DNA of 64,000 nucleotides from Prevotella sp. (GTDB lineage: Bacteria > Bacteroidota > Bacteroidia > Bacteroidales > Bacteroidaceae), in assembly GCA_022771625.1 (NCBI GenBank), contig JALFCW010000082.1, forward strand, positions 1 to 64,000, written 5' to 3'. Within the stretch, counting starts at the first letter, position 1, and every line of letters begins with the position of its first letter. Position numbers and translations under genes: made by a program. Below the pieces are notes generated by a model. It had not been told where the DNA came from. It saw nothing but the letters and a program-made list of their open reading frames with translations, and searched no databases. This document shows, one piece after another, positions 44,172 to 51,915 of this stretch.

Positions 44172-45329
44172 ATGGATAAGACCAAAATATCCGCCAAGGA
44201 CGTGATGAAACCACACTCCGAAGCCAAGGTGTTGTTCTATCAGAAATACCTCGACATAAAACTCATGATTCTCGTGTGTGCCCATTTTGCGCGCGAGATA
44301 CACATCTACGACCTCTTCTGTGGCCGTGGAATATATGCCGACGGCAAGAAAGGCTCGCCCATAAGGGCATACGAGACGATTTGCAACGTCAGGCATAAAA
44401 GACCAGGATATGACAAGCCCATCTACCTGCATCTCAACGACCGCAACCGCAGATGCATCGAGAAGGTAAGGGGATATATCGAGGCACTGCCAAAATCCGA
44501 TACCCCTCCATGCAATGTGGAATACACCAATATGGACGCAACATCCATACTGATGCAACTCGGCAATAGTGGAAAAACGAAAAAGGGTATAGTCAACGTG
44601 TTCTTCATCGACCCCTACGGATATAAGCAAATAAGTCGCAAGTTTCTCGAATATCTGCTCAGATTGGGCAGTAGCGAGATTCTGCTCTTCCTGCCTGTGT
44701 CCTTCATGCAGCGGTTCACCAAGCATGCTTTCAGTAAGGATGTAACCCCAGGCTCTTTGCCCCTCAGGCATTTCATATCGGATTATTTCCCCGAGGGCCA
44801 TCCTATGCGCACAGGACACACCATCGACATTGGGCATTATGTGGATTATCTTGCCGAGGCATTCTCGTGTGGCGGGCAGTTCTTCACCACGGCCTATCCC
44901 ATCGAGCGAAACGAGCACAACCTCTTTGCCCTCTTCTTTTTCTCGAGGCATATCTTCAGCTATGAGAAGATACTCGACATCAAGTGGAAGATGATCGACC
45001 AGTGGGGATTCGGATTCCATCTGCCCGACGAGCAGGCAGGCTTGTTTGAGGAGCAATTCAAGGCCGACCGAATCGCTGAAATGCTCGAACAACTGAGGGT
45101 GGCACTTGTCTCTTATCTTGCCCAGAAGGTGCGCACCAACAAGGATATATACGACTTCACCGTAAGGCATGGTTATCTGCCCAAGCATGCAAAAGCCATA
45201 TTGCGTGATATGCGCAACAACAACCAATTGTCAGTCATGGACATCATGACGCAAGAGGAAATATCCAACAAAAATCGTTTTGACATTGAATATAAAAAGG
45301 AAGCAACATTAATTTATAAGATACTATGA
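44172..45329 (+). CDS. Three-Cys-motif partner protein TcmP, paralog 2
   Basis: The start is the ATG at 44172 (385 aa, MDKTKISAKDVMKPHS); an earlier start would lie within the first TcmP gene. The family core is visible: HSEAKVLFYQKYLDIKLMI, the glycine motif IYDLFCGRGIYADG near 60, and VFFIDPYGYKQIS near 148. The C-terminal part ends with a winged-helix-like segment. The two TcmP proteins share the architecture but are very diverged, so they are not a recent duplication. Its stop overlaps the ATG of the DUF5131 gene (ATGA at 45326). Confidence 0.85.
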   Translation: MDKTKISAKDVMKPHSEAKVLFYQKYLDIKLMILVCAHFAREIHIYDLFCGRGIYADGKKGSPIRAYETICNVRHKRPGYDKPIYLHLNDRNRRCIEKVRGYIEALPKSDTPPCNVEYTNMDATSILMQLGNSGKTKKGIVNVFFIDPYGYKQISRKFLEYLLRLGSSEILLFLPVSFMQRFTKHAFSKDVTPGSLPLRHFISDYFPEGHPMRTGHTIDIGHYVDYLAEAFSCGGQFFTTAYPIERNEHNLFALFFFSRHIFSYEKILDIKWKMIDQWGFGFHLPDEQAGLFEEQFKADRIAEMLEQLRVALVSYLAQKVRTNKDIYDFTVRHGYLPKHAKAILRDMRNNNQLSVMDIMTQEEISNKNRFDIEYKKEATLIYKIL

Positions 45330-46054
45330 GGACAACCAAGATAGAATGGACCGAACGCACGTGGAACCCCGTGACGGGATGCACCAAGCAGTCGCCAGGC
45401 TGCGCACATTGTTATGCCGAGACTATGGCACGACGCCTGCACGCCATGGGGCTGAAGAAATATGGCAACGGCTTTGAACCGACTCTTCATCCCGAATCGC
45501 TCGACGAACCGTTAGCATGGAAAAAGGGCAGCAGCATCTTCGTATGCTCAATGAGCGACCTATTCCATCCCGACGTGCCATTTGAATTTATCGACAAGGT
45601 AATGGCCACCATCGAGGCCACACCTCAACATCGCTACCAGCTGCTCACCAAGCGGGCCGAGCGTATGGCGGAATATTTTTCCACCCGCGAGGTGCCGGTC
45701 AATGCATGGCTTGGAGTCACGGTGGAATGTCGCCAGGTGCTGTCGCGCATTGATGCACTCAGAAGCATAGAGGATGCTACCGTGCGTTTCCTCTCGTGCG
45801 AACCCTTGCTCGAAGACCTTGGCGACTTCGACCTCACTGGCATCCAATGGATGATAGTGGGAGGCGAGAGCGGTCCCAATGCCCGTCCAATGCACGAGCA
45901 GTGGGTGCTCAATCTGCGCCAGCTTGCCAAGCGTCATCGTGTATCCTTCTTCTTCAAGCAGTGGGGCACATGGGGACGCGACGGTGTGAAGCGCTCCAAG
46001 CATGCCAACGGCAAGAAACTCGAAGGCAAGGTGGTGCAGCAGATGCCGAGGTGA
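45326..46054 (+). CDS. Three-Cys-motif protein, phage Gp37/Gp68 family (DUF5131)
   Basis: This 242-residue protein begins with the three-Cys motif CTKQSPGCAHCYAE (about 19-32), a radical-SAM-like cluster site, preceded by IEWTERTWNPVTG. Later family blocks are VCSMSDLFHPDVP, QLLTKRAERM, LGVTVECRQ, FLSCEPLLEDLG and WMIVGGESGPNARPM, and near the end FFFKQWGTWG. The family occurs in phages and plasmids next to TcmP; its substrate is unknown. It is the last gene of the five-gene operon and is translationally coupled to TcmP 2. It converges with the methyltransferase gene 38 bases away. Confidence 0.92.
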   Translation: MRTTKIEWTERTWNPVTGCTKQSPGCAHCYAETMARRLHAMGLKKYGNGFEPTLHPESLDEPLAWKKGSSIFVCSMSDLFHPDVPFEFIDKVMATIEATPQHRYQLLTKRAERMAEYFSTREVPVNAWLGVTVECRQVLSRIDALRSIEDATVRFLSCEPLLEDLGDFDLTGIQWMIVGGESGPNARPMHEQWVLNLRQLAKRHRVSFFFKQWGTWGRDGVKRSKHANGKKLEGKVVQQMPR

Positions 46055-46092
46055 GGATTTCACATATCCACAGAATAATTATAAAGTGTTTT

Positions 46093-47112
46093 CTAATTTG
46101 CAATGGTATTTATTGTTCTTTCTCGTACATTGGACAATGGTACACTATTGAGTCGCGTTATCTTTTTATTCCTAATCAATATACGAAAATAGGGACATTT
46201 GCCATTAATACGTAAATCCTTGCCATCATCACCTTTTCGGAATTTGACAATCTCGAATTGCTCAGGATTATATTTATGCAAAAAAGTGATAGGAACTCCC
46301 ATCAATCCTGCATAGTCTTTGGGGATGTCTTGTGTTTTATTCACATTTATGCCATTACAGTTATCATAAGTCGGGTAGGCTTCCTCATTGCCATAATAGT
46401 ATTTGGTAAGGATAATATCATCATGGCGTTGTTTAAGTTCCAAGTTAGTAAGCCATAAACAACCATTTGTAGCAATTATGGTTTGACCTTCTTTATTCAC
46501 ACTTATTTCTGTCCCATATTGCTGATAATGATTCGGAACAATAAACCCAGAAATCCCACGACCAAGATTTACCCCTAACCATGCCTTGTTTGCTTGAATC
46601 AACTCAAATATTTCCTTATATGTAATAGCGTTGACATTACCTATGACGAGAAATTGTTTTTTATATCTCACTATTTGAGCAATAAATTCACGGAACAAAG
46701 AGAATGGAGGATTAGTTACTACAATGTCAGACTGTAATAACAAATCCACACTCTCCCTGCTGCGAAAGTCACCATCTCCATGGAAATGACAAATTATCAT
46801 ATTTTCATCTGAACCTTCATATTCACAATAGTAAGGTCTTTCATCAACTTGTATTTGAAAGAGATCATTTGATTGTTCCCTATAGAATGAAGCAATGAGT
46901 TTGCGCAGGCCTAATCTTTGAAAGTTTTCCTTAAAGAACCGAAAAAAGTTACTCACTTTTGGGTCGTCACAATTACAGTAAACAACCTTGCCACAGAAGC
47001 ATTCAGGATAATACTGCAATTCACTCTCGATGTCACAAAGTTGTGTATAGAATTCGTCACTTTTTGATTTCTTTGCCTTTTGAAGAAGGTTGTTTGTTGC
47101 TTTTCTCACCAT
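46093..47112 (-). CDS. EcoRI-type adenine-specific DNA methyltransferase
   Basis: This 339-residue protein follows M.EcoRI almost along its whole length as I remember it: the opening KATNNLLQKAKKSKSDEFYTQ, ELQYYPECF, VVYCNCDDPKVSNFF, the catalytic motif DIVVTNPPFSLFREF near 205, GVNLGRGISGFIVPNHY and PITFLHKYNPEQFE. It should methylate the inner adenine of GAATTC (gamma-class). It starts three bases after the endonuclease gene, the same endonuclease-then-methylase order as in the original EcoRI system. The sequence is AT-rich compared with its flanks, which suggests recent transfer. Confidence 0.95.
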   Translation of the reverse strand: MVRKATNNLLQKAKKSKSDEFYTQLCDIESELQYYPECFCGKVVYCNCDDPKVSNFFRFFKENFQRLGLRKLIASFYREQSNDLFQIQVDERPYYCEYEGSDENMIICHFHGDGDFRSRESVDLLLQSDIVVTNPPFSLFREFIAQIVRYKKQFLVIGNVNAITYKEIFELIQANKAWLGVNLGRGISGFIVPNHYQQYGTEISVNKEGQTIIATNGCLWLTNLELKQRHDDIILTKYYYGNEEAYPTYDNCNGINVNKTQDIPKDYAGLMGVPITFLHKYNPEQFEIVKFRKGDDGKDLRINGKCPYFRILIRNKKITRLNSVPLSNVRERTINTIAN

Positions 47113-47115
47113 TAA

Positions 47116-47946
47116 TTATCCTTTCATTTGATTCCACAAATCTCTACCTAACATTTGAAGTGATGTTTCAGCAACCTCAAACATTATCTCAAACATTTTT
47201 TGTCTATCCCAACTTCTACCATTGCCTTGTGTATATATAGAAGCTGCCTGCAACATGATAGTTTTATCTTCGTGTTGCACAAATTTGTTTTTGCATAAGT
47301 TTGTATTTATTGGCATACCATAGTTGGCAGCGGTCAGTCTATCCAACCTGTTCAGTATACCAGAATTATATTCCAATATAACGACTCTCCCGTCAGGTCT
47401 TGTAACATGGACTGTTTCAGTTAAGAAATTTGAACCTTCCAAAAATAGCACGTATGGGAAATGAGATTCAGAAAGCATATAATTGGCGATTTCAGAGATG
47501 TTTTTGTGAGAACGCTCAATAGCATTTCCGGCAGCCATGAGATCCTGATCTTTCTTTGTTCCAACCAATTCTCCTTTTTCAATATTCTCAATATCTTTAC
47601 CTTGATGTTTTGCCTCAGAGACTAATACAACTCGCCATTTGTTATTGTCGTCCTGCACCTCAATTATACCACCATCAGGAATAATGCTCGCATTTTCGAC
47701 AAATAGAGTCTGTCCAAGATATTTGTCGACTTTTTGTAATGCCTCATTTATCTCTTTCTTTTCAATGCTCTGACGATACCTAAATGTTAGGTTTGGGTAC
47801 TTATGCTCTAAAGCACTTTTTACTACATGAGAAACATCCCCAGTAGTCTTATCGTGTTTCTTCGCTTCTAAACCAAATATACCGATGACACCTTGACTTT
47901 CTCTGTGCTGTGTCGTCAGTCTTGTTGATTGATTCTTCTTTGCCAT
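47116..47946 (-). CDS. EcoRI-type restriction endonuclease
   Basis: This 276-residue protein (R.EcoRI has 277) keeps every catalytic and recognition residue of EcoRI at the same number: Asp91 in PDGGI, Glu111 and Lys113 in EAKHQGKD, Met137, Asn141, Ala142 and Arg145 in DLMAAGNAIER, and Arg200 and Arg203 in NRLDRL. The N-terminus QGVIGIFG and the C-terminal AASIYTQGNGRSWD are also shared. It should cut GAATTC. It is unusual to see such a close relative in Bacteroidota. The gene is the third of four minus-strand genes, with 15 bases to the upstream methyltransferase. Confidence 0.95.
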   Translation of the reverse strand: MAKKNQSTRLTTQHRESQGVIGIFGLEAKKHDKTTGDVSHVVKSALEHKYPNLTFRYRQSIEKKEINEALQKVDKYLGQTLFVENASIIPDGGIIEVQDDNNKWRVVLVSEAKHQGKDIENIEKGELVGTKKDQDLMAAGNAIERSHKNISEIANYMLSESHFPYVLFLEGSNFLTETVHVTRPDGRVVILEYNSGILNRLDRLTAANYGMPINTNLCKNKFVQHEDKTIMLQAASIYTQGNGRSWDRQKMFEIMFEVAETSLQMLGRDLWNQMKG

Positions 47947-47961
47947 ATTATTTTTCTATTA

Positions 47962-49155
47962 TTATTCGTTGTTTATATCAATAAAATCACTTAATGGACG
48001 TATTTTTGCCCGATAAGTATTAATTCTTTCTTTAAGGCTGCTACGCATCTTAAAATTTAGATGTTTGCTATTGTCAAATTTTAACACTATGTAGTAGGCA
48101 GCATGTGAGGGAGTGAATCCGTATTTTTCCAGTGTCTCTTTCGTCCATATCTGAAAACACCCCTTCTGTTTTAATTTAAACAATTGGCAATCTTCTCCAC
48201 CTGTATGAAGCAAGACATACCCCATACGTTCAAAACCAGGGGTTACACATAAGGAACCATCTGTTTCACCTGCACGCAGATAGCAAATACCATTGTCAAT
48301 CATTTTAGCCTTTGTGTCAGGTTTTGCATGATTAACTATCACTGTGATTTCATAAGGATTTTCAGCAATCATTTTTTGCATCTTTATCCAACGCAAGGGA
48401 TTTTCAATGTCAATCTTTCTTCGTTTGCCTAAGTCAAGATAATCTGAACATTGATCAATTCCTATAAACTCTCTCTCCAAAAGATTGGCTGCTATACCTG
48501 TGGTACAACTGCCTGCAAAAGGGTCTAAAATTACTTCTCCTGCTTTTGTTGAAGCAAGCAAGATTCGATAAAGCAAGCGCAGCGGCTTCTGAGTTGGATG
48601 TTTCCCGCATGTTTTTTCCCACGTCCCAACGGTAGGAAGGTTCCAAACGTCAGGCATTAAGACACCACCATTCAGTTGTTTCATTAACTCATAATTAAAG
48701 AAATGTTTTAACTTCGGGTTCTTTCTTGCCCATATGATATATTCAGAAGAAAAGTTGAAATGTAAATCACCCCATGTTGGTGTCGGATCAGTCTTATGCC
48801 AAGTAACAATATTGATAATATGGAATCCAGCTTGTTTCAGGCACTTTTCAACAGAATATATGTTGTGAAAAGTTCCACACACCCATATTGTCCCATTATC
48901 TTTCAAAATGGGTTTACAGGCATCTATCCATTCTTGATTAAACTTATCTATTGATTCAATATTGTCTGCTTTATCCCAATCTCCTTTATTGACAGGCACA
49001 ATACGTCTCCCCTGTATTTTCTTACCGCCATTCGACAAAAAATAGGGAGGGTCTGCAAATATCATGTCAACTGTTCCTGTTAGTTGATTTAATACTTGCT
49101 TCGTATCTCCGTGAAACAGAGTAAAAGTCTTATCTTCTGATTGGTAATATATCAT
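47962..49155 (-). CDS. Beta-class DNA adenine methyltransferase with C-terminal extension
   Basis: This 397-residue protein has the catalytic motif DMIFADPPYFLSNGG near 30 followed later by the SAM motif VILDPFAGSCTTGIAAN near 210, the beta order. The residues around GTIWVCGTFHNIYSV and NIVTWHKTDPTPTWGDLHF resemble the HinfI/CcrM group. Residues 270-397 are an extension of the kind that ends HinfI-like enzymes (a RAMA-like region, with SLCVTPGFERMGYVLL). The target is not predictable here; GANTC-like or GATC-like sites are candidates. The start overlaps the stop of the preceding methyltransferase as ATGA. Confidence 0.88.
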   Translation of the reverse strand: MIYYQSEDKTFTLFHGDTKQVLNQLTGTVDMIFADPPYFLSNGGKKIQGRRIVPVNKGDWDKADNIESIDKFNQEWIDACKPILKDNGTIWVCGTFHNIYSVEKCLKQAGFHIINIVTWHKTDPTPTWGDLHFNFSSEYIIWARKNPKLKHFFNYELMKQLNGGVLMPDVWNLPTVGTWEKTCGKHPTQKPLRLLYRILLASTKAGEVILDPFAGSCTTGIAANLLEREFIGIDQCSDYLDLGKRRKIDIENPLRWIKMQKMIAENPYEITVIVNHAKPDTKAKMIDNGICYLRAGETDGSLCVTPGFERMGYVLLHTGGEDCQLFKLKQKGCFQIWTKETLEKYGFTPSHAAYYIVLKFDNSKHLNFKMRSSLKERINTYRAKIRPLSDFIDINNE

Positions 49156-50096
49156 AATTTTCTATTACTTGCTTCTATTCTTTTCAAAAACTCATCAATA
49201 GGAATATTCTCATTTATTTCGTATGGCTTTAAATGCAAAGTGTCTATTTTAGCGAGATGTTTTTTGAAATAATCTCTTAATGAATCATCTGCATCAACCA
49301 TTATTGAATGACGATTTTCCTCAATACATACTCTGCCGGTCGTACCAGAACCGGCGAAGAAATCCAAGACTATCGAACCTTCGTATGAAAGAGATTTAAT
49401 AAATCTTCTAATAATCTCTGCCGGCTTCTGTGTTGGGTGACCAACTCTTTCAGCAGAGTTCCCATTGAGACGACATATTTCCCAAACGTTGGTAGGATTT
49501 TTTCCTTTTTCTATGTTTTCGGGTATAAGGCGTTTGTCTTTTAATGCAGCCTTCTTTGCTTCTTCATCGTATGGGATTCTAACAGAATCAAGGTCAAAGA
49601 AATATTTTTTTGACTTTGATAACCAAATAGCTTCTTCATGACGATTAGCAAAATATCGATGAGCACTCATTCCGTTTTTATAATGCCATACAATAAGATT
49701 AACAAGTCTTAATTTTGTATTATGACGAACATAATGAAGAATTTCCAACAAATCGCCTTGTTTCAGGTCTTGGAACTGAAAACCGCCAAAGATAATACAA
49801 TTACCTTTGTCAGACATTACTCGATATATTTCATCAATCCATTGCTTTGCCCATTCCAAATAATTCGGATATGAGTCCCAATAATCAATATCAAGATTGT
49901 ATGGAGGATCAATTAATACCAACTGGATAGATGCGTCTGGCAAAGTTTTCAAAAAATCAACGGCATCTTGGATATATAGTGCATGGTAAGTTGTTGCGAC
50001 TTCTTTAGGAGAAACCGCAGAACTATGCAATACACCATCACGACGTTGTTGAACAAGTGTTCGCAATCCACTATTAAAATGAGACTTATTAGTCAT
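49152..50096 (-). CDS. RsrI-type beta-class DNA adenine methyltransferase
   Basis: The start is the ATG at 50096 (314 aa, MTNKSHFNSGLRT); a -7 box lies at 50125-50117 just upstream. Motif IV LVLIDPPYNLDIDYWD near 75, the block NLIVWHYKNGMSAHRYFANRHEE split as VWHYKNGMSAHRYF and FANRHEEAIWL, NPTNVWEICRLNGNS, GHPTQKPAEI and VLDFFAGSGTTG closely follow M.RsrI as I recall it. M.RsrI methylates GAATTC, so this would be a second, unrelated protector of the same site. It is the first gene of the four-gene restriction operon. Confidence 0.88.
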   Translation of the reverse strand: MTNKSHFNSGLRTLVQQRRDGVLHSSAVSPKEVATTYHALYIQDAVDFLKTLPDASIQLVLIDPPYNLDIDYWDSYPNYLEWAKQWIDEIYRVMSDKGNCIIFGGFQFQDLKQGDLLEILHYVRHNTKLRLVNLIVWHYKNGMSAHRYFANRHEEAIWLSKSKKYFFDLDSVRIPYDEEAKKAALKDKRLIPENIEKGKNPTNVWEICRLNGNSAERVGHPTQKPAEIIRRFIKSLSYEGSIVLDFFAGSGTTGRVCIEENRHSIMVDADDSLRDYFKKHLAKIDTLHLKPYEINENIPIDEFLKRIEASNRKL

Positions 50097-50876
50097 TGAA
50101 TTATATATTTGTGGGTGCAAATATACACAATTATTTTGATATTGCTTTCCAAAATGAATAAAAGTTTTGAAAAAGTAGAAACTTTTTTTGTGCGATTTAT
50201 AATAATAGATATTATTTTGAAGTGCTTTAGTTGATAAATTTTACTATTATAGTTTGTGTCATTCATATTTTCTGAGTTTTTTTTATGGGTAGTTTCTGGT
50301 CGCTTTTCTGGTCGCTTTTCTGGTCGTTTCTGTTATATTAGTTAAAATGTTAATTTGTTAATCCGCTGCCTCCGCTATAGCCTTTAGCAGGGGAAGTGGT
50401 CTTGAGAGTGGGGAGGTGAATGACTGAGGAGGTATCGCGCGCGCACGTCCTAATTAATATGATATATTTTTAAATATTAAACTATCATAGAAGTAATAAA
50501 TACTAAAAAATATACTGTAAGGTCTTACACGAGGTAAGCCCCTGCAAGTGGCGGTTATTAGATTAGAAGCATTAACATGTTAACATATTAACATCCGCAT
50601 CATCCCTTCTGGACTCTCTCCACAAGGCATGGGGCAAAAGTGGTGGGACAAGGGGAGGGCGAGGTGAGGGACAAGTGATTGCCATGTGGGGAAAAAGTTG
50701 TATCTTTGCACCGGATTTGAAAATCAAGTCTGCCTGCACTTTTCAGGACACACAACCAAGGGGCGAAGCGAGACTTAAGTAGCGATGGGCGCCGGTCGTA
50801 AGTTAAGACCAAGCCGAGCCTTAAGTTAAGACCAAAAAAAGGACAGGGAAAACACTAACAAAAAAAACTTTTATCT
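50097..50876. other. Gene-free region between the restriction operon and HU-like gene
   Basis: This 780-base stretch holds a -7 box TATATTTGC (minus, 50125-50117) for the restriction operon. Three tandem TTCTGGTCGCTTT units lie at about 50294-50331. Short TTAACATGTTAACATATTAAC units lie near 50573-50593. The promoter of the HU-like gene is at 50678-50709. Its long 5' leader contains two GTTAAGACCAAG-type units near 50800-50836. I see no coding sequence in it. Confidence 0.7.
50678..50709 (+). promoter_or_regulatory. Promoter and long leader of the second HU-like gene
   Basis: ATTG at 50678-50681 is followed after 19 bases by TATCTTTGC at 50701-50709. The start codon is 168 bases downstream at 50877, so the leader is about 160 bases, long enough for regulation, and ends in an A-rich tract. 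Confidence 0.65.
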
Positions 50877-51560
50877 ATGATTAATTATTCTATTGCGATG
50901 AGGGGAGTGAACTCCAACCTCTTTGAAATCAATCAGGCAAAGAAGCGTATTAACGAAGCTAAGGCAAAAGGCGAGGTACCCAAGCAGGCCGATCTCGACC
51001 TTGTGGCTACCGAAGTGCAGAAGGCATTTGCTGTGGCACAGTATGCCGAAGTGATGGACATCGAGAAGTTTGCCAAGCACATCTCCACTCATGGTTGCGT
51101 ATATTCGCGTGCCGACATAGGAGCCATCCTTTATATGGCGGTCGATTGTATGCGAGAACAGTTGCTTGAGGGAAGGAAGATTCGCCTTGGAGATCTCGGC
51201 GACTTCTCGGTGACGATTAACTCTATTGGAGCAGCCTCGGCTGACAAGTTTACGGCTCAAAACATCATAGGTGTTAATGTAGTTTGGGATCCTGGCAAGG
51301 ACTTCAAGACGCTCTTCAATGATGCCGAGTTCAATCTCGTGGCAAGCCGTTCGGTACAGGCAGCCGTGCTCAAGGCCCTCAAGGCCAATCAGGGGGTTGT
51401 TGACATCACCTCGCCCGATAATACTCCTGACGGAGGTGGCGATTCGACCGGCGAGACTCCAGATGATACCGGCACTGACTCAGGCTCAGGCTCTGGTGGC
51501 TCAAGCTCCAGCGGCTCTGACTCTAACGGAGGCGAAGATGGCGGCGGCTACTACGAGTAG
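50877..51560 (+). CDS. HU-family DNA-binding protein with Gly/Ser/Asp tail, second copy
   Basis: This 227-residue protein has the HU-like core of the Bacteroidota type at about 1-140 (MINYSIAMRGVNSNLFE, YAEVMDIEKFAKHIS, LEGRKIRLGDLGDFSV). A tail begins near 180 and is rich in Thr-Asp-Gly-Ser, ending GEDGGGYYE. The last eight residues are identical to those of the HU-like protein at 1442-2011, although the cores are very different. It is followed by a smalltalk gene after 91 bases. A structural role on the DNA of the element is inferred. Confidence 0.88.
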   Translation: MINYSIAMRGVNSNLFEINQAKKRINEAKAKGEVPKQADLDLVATEVQKAFAVAQYAEVMDIEKFAKHISTHGCVYSRADIGAILYMAVDCMREQLLEGRKIRLGDLGDFSVTINSIGAASADKFTAQNIIGVNVVWDPGKDFKTLFNDAEFNLVASRSVQAAVLKALKANQGVVDITSPDNTPDGGGDSTGETPDDTGTDSGSGSGGSSSSGSDSNGGEDGGGYYE

Positions 51561-51566
51561 TTAATT

Positions 51567-51586
51567 AGGCACGGATTTCCGTGCCT
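51567..51586. repeat. AGGCACGGA palindrome, partial dispersed element
   Basis: AGGCACGGA and its complement face each other across a two-base centre right after the HU-like stop codon. The same AGGCACGGA start occurs in the GGCACGG elements at 56240 and 60685. Confidence 0.7.
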
Positions 51587-51651
51587 AAAAAATGAAGAAT
51601 TAAATCTGTGATAATAAACTTAATTATTAATCAGTGAAAATCTGTGGAGAA

Positions 51652-51762
51652 ATGACTAAGGAGAACAAAACAAGGCTGATAAAGTTTCTGTGGAATCTTG
51701 CATCGGCAATCCTGGCAGCGGTAGGAACCGCACTTGGAGTATCGTGTGCCGTAATGGCATAG
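51652..51762 (+). CDS. smalltalk-family peptide, 36 aa
   Basis: This 36-codon gene starts MTKENKTRLIKFLWN and ends GTALGVSCAVMA. It has a basic N-terminus, one hydrophobic stretch and a Val-Ser-Cys near the end, the same plan as the peptide at 586-699. It lies between an HU-like gene and a terminator, as smalltalk genes typically do. No amidase follows it here. The function is unknown. Confidence 0.82.
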   Translation: MTKENKTRLIKFLWNLASAILAAVGTALGVSCAVMA

Positions 51763-51795
51763 AATCGAAGAAATTGCATGCATTGATAAAGATAA

Positions 51796-51834
51796 AAGAG
51801 AAGGTCGGATTAATTGTCCAACCTTCTCTTTTTT
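51796..51834 (+). terminator. Rho-independent terminator after the smalltalk gene
   Basis: AAGAGAAGGT and ACCTTCTCTTTTTT form a stem of about ten base pairs followed by a run of six T, 35 bases after the smalltalk stop codon. Confidence 0.85.
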
Positions 51835-51854
51835 GTGGGTTTAATAAGAATTAT

Positions 51855-51915
51855 CGTATCAACATGTTAATATGTGAATATGTTAACATGTTAATATGTT
51901 AATATGTTAATATGT
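51855..51915. repeat. TTAATATG array
   Basis: About seven units of AACATGTTAATATG / TTAATATG lie between the terminator and the convergent calycin gene and reach its stop codon. Confidence 0.8.

Noticed and set aside
51567-51586. Terminator after the second HU-like gene
   Set aside because: The palindrome is followed on the plus strand by A residues, not T, and the downstream smalltalk gene has a proper terminator.
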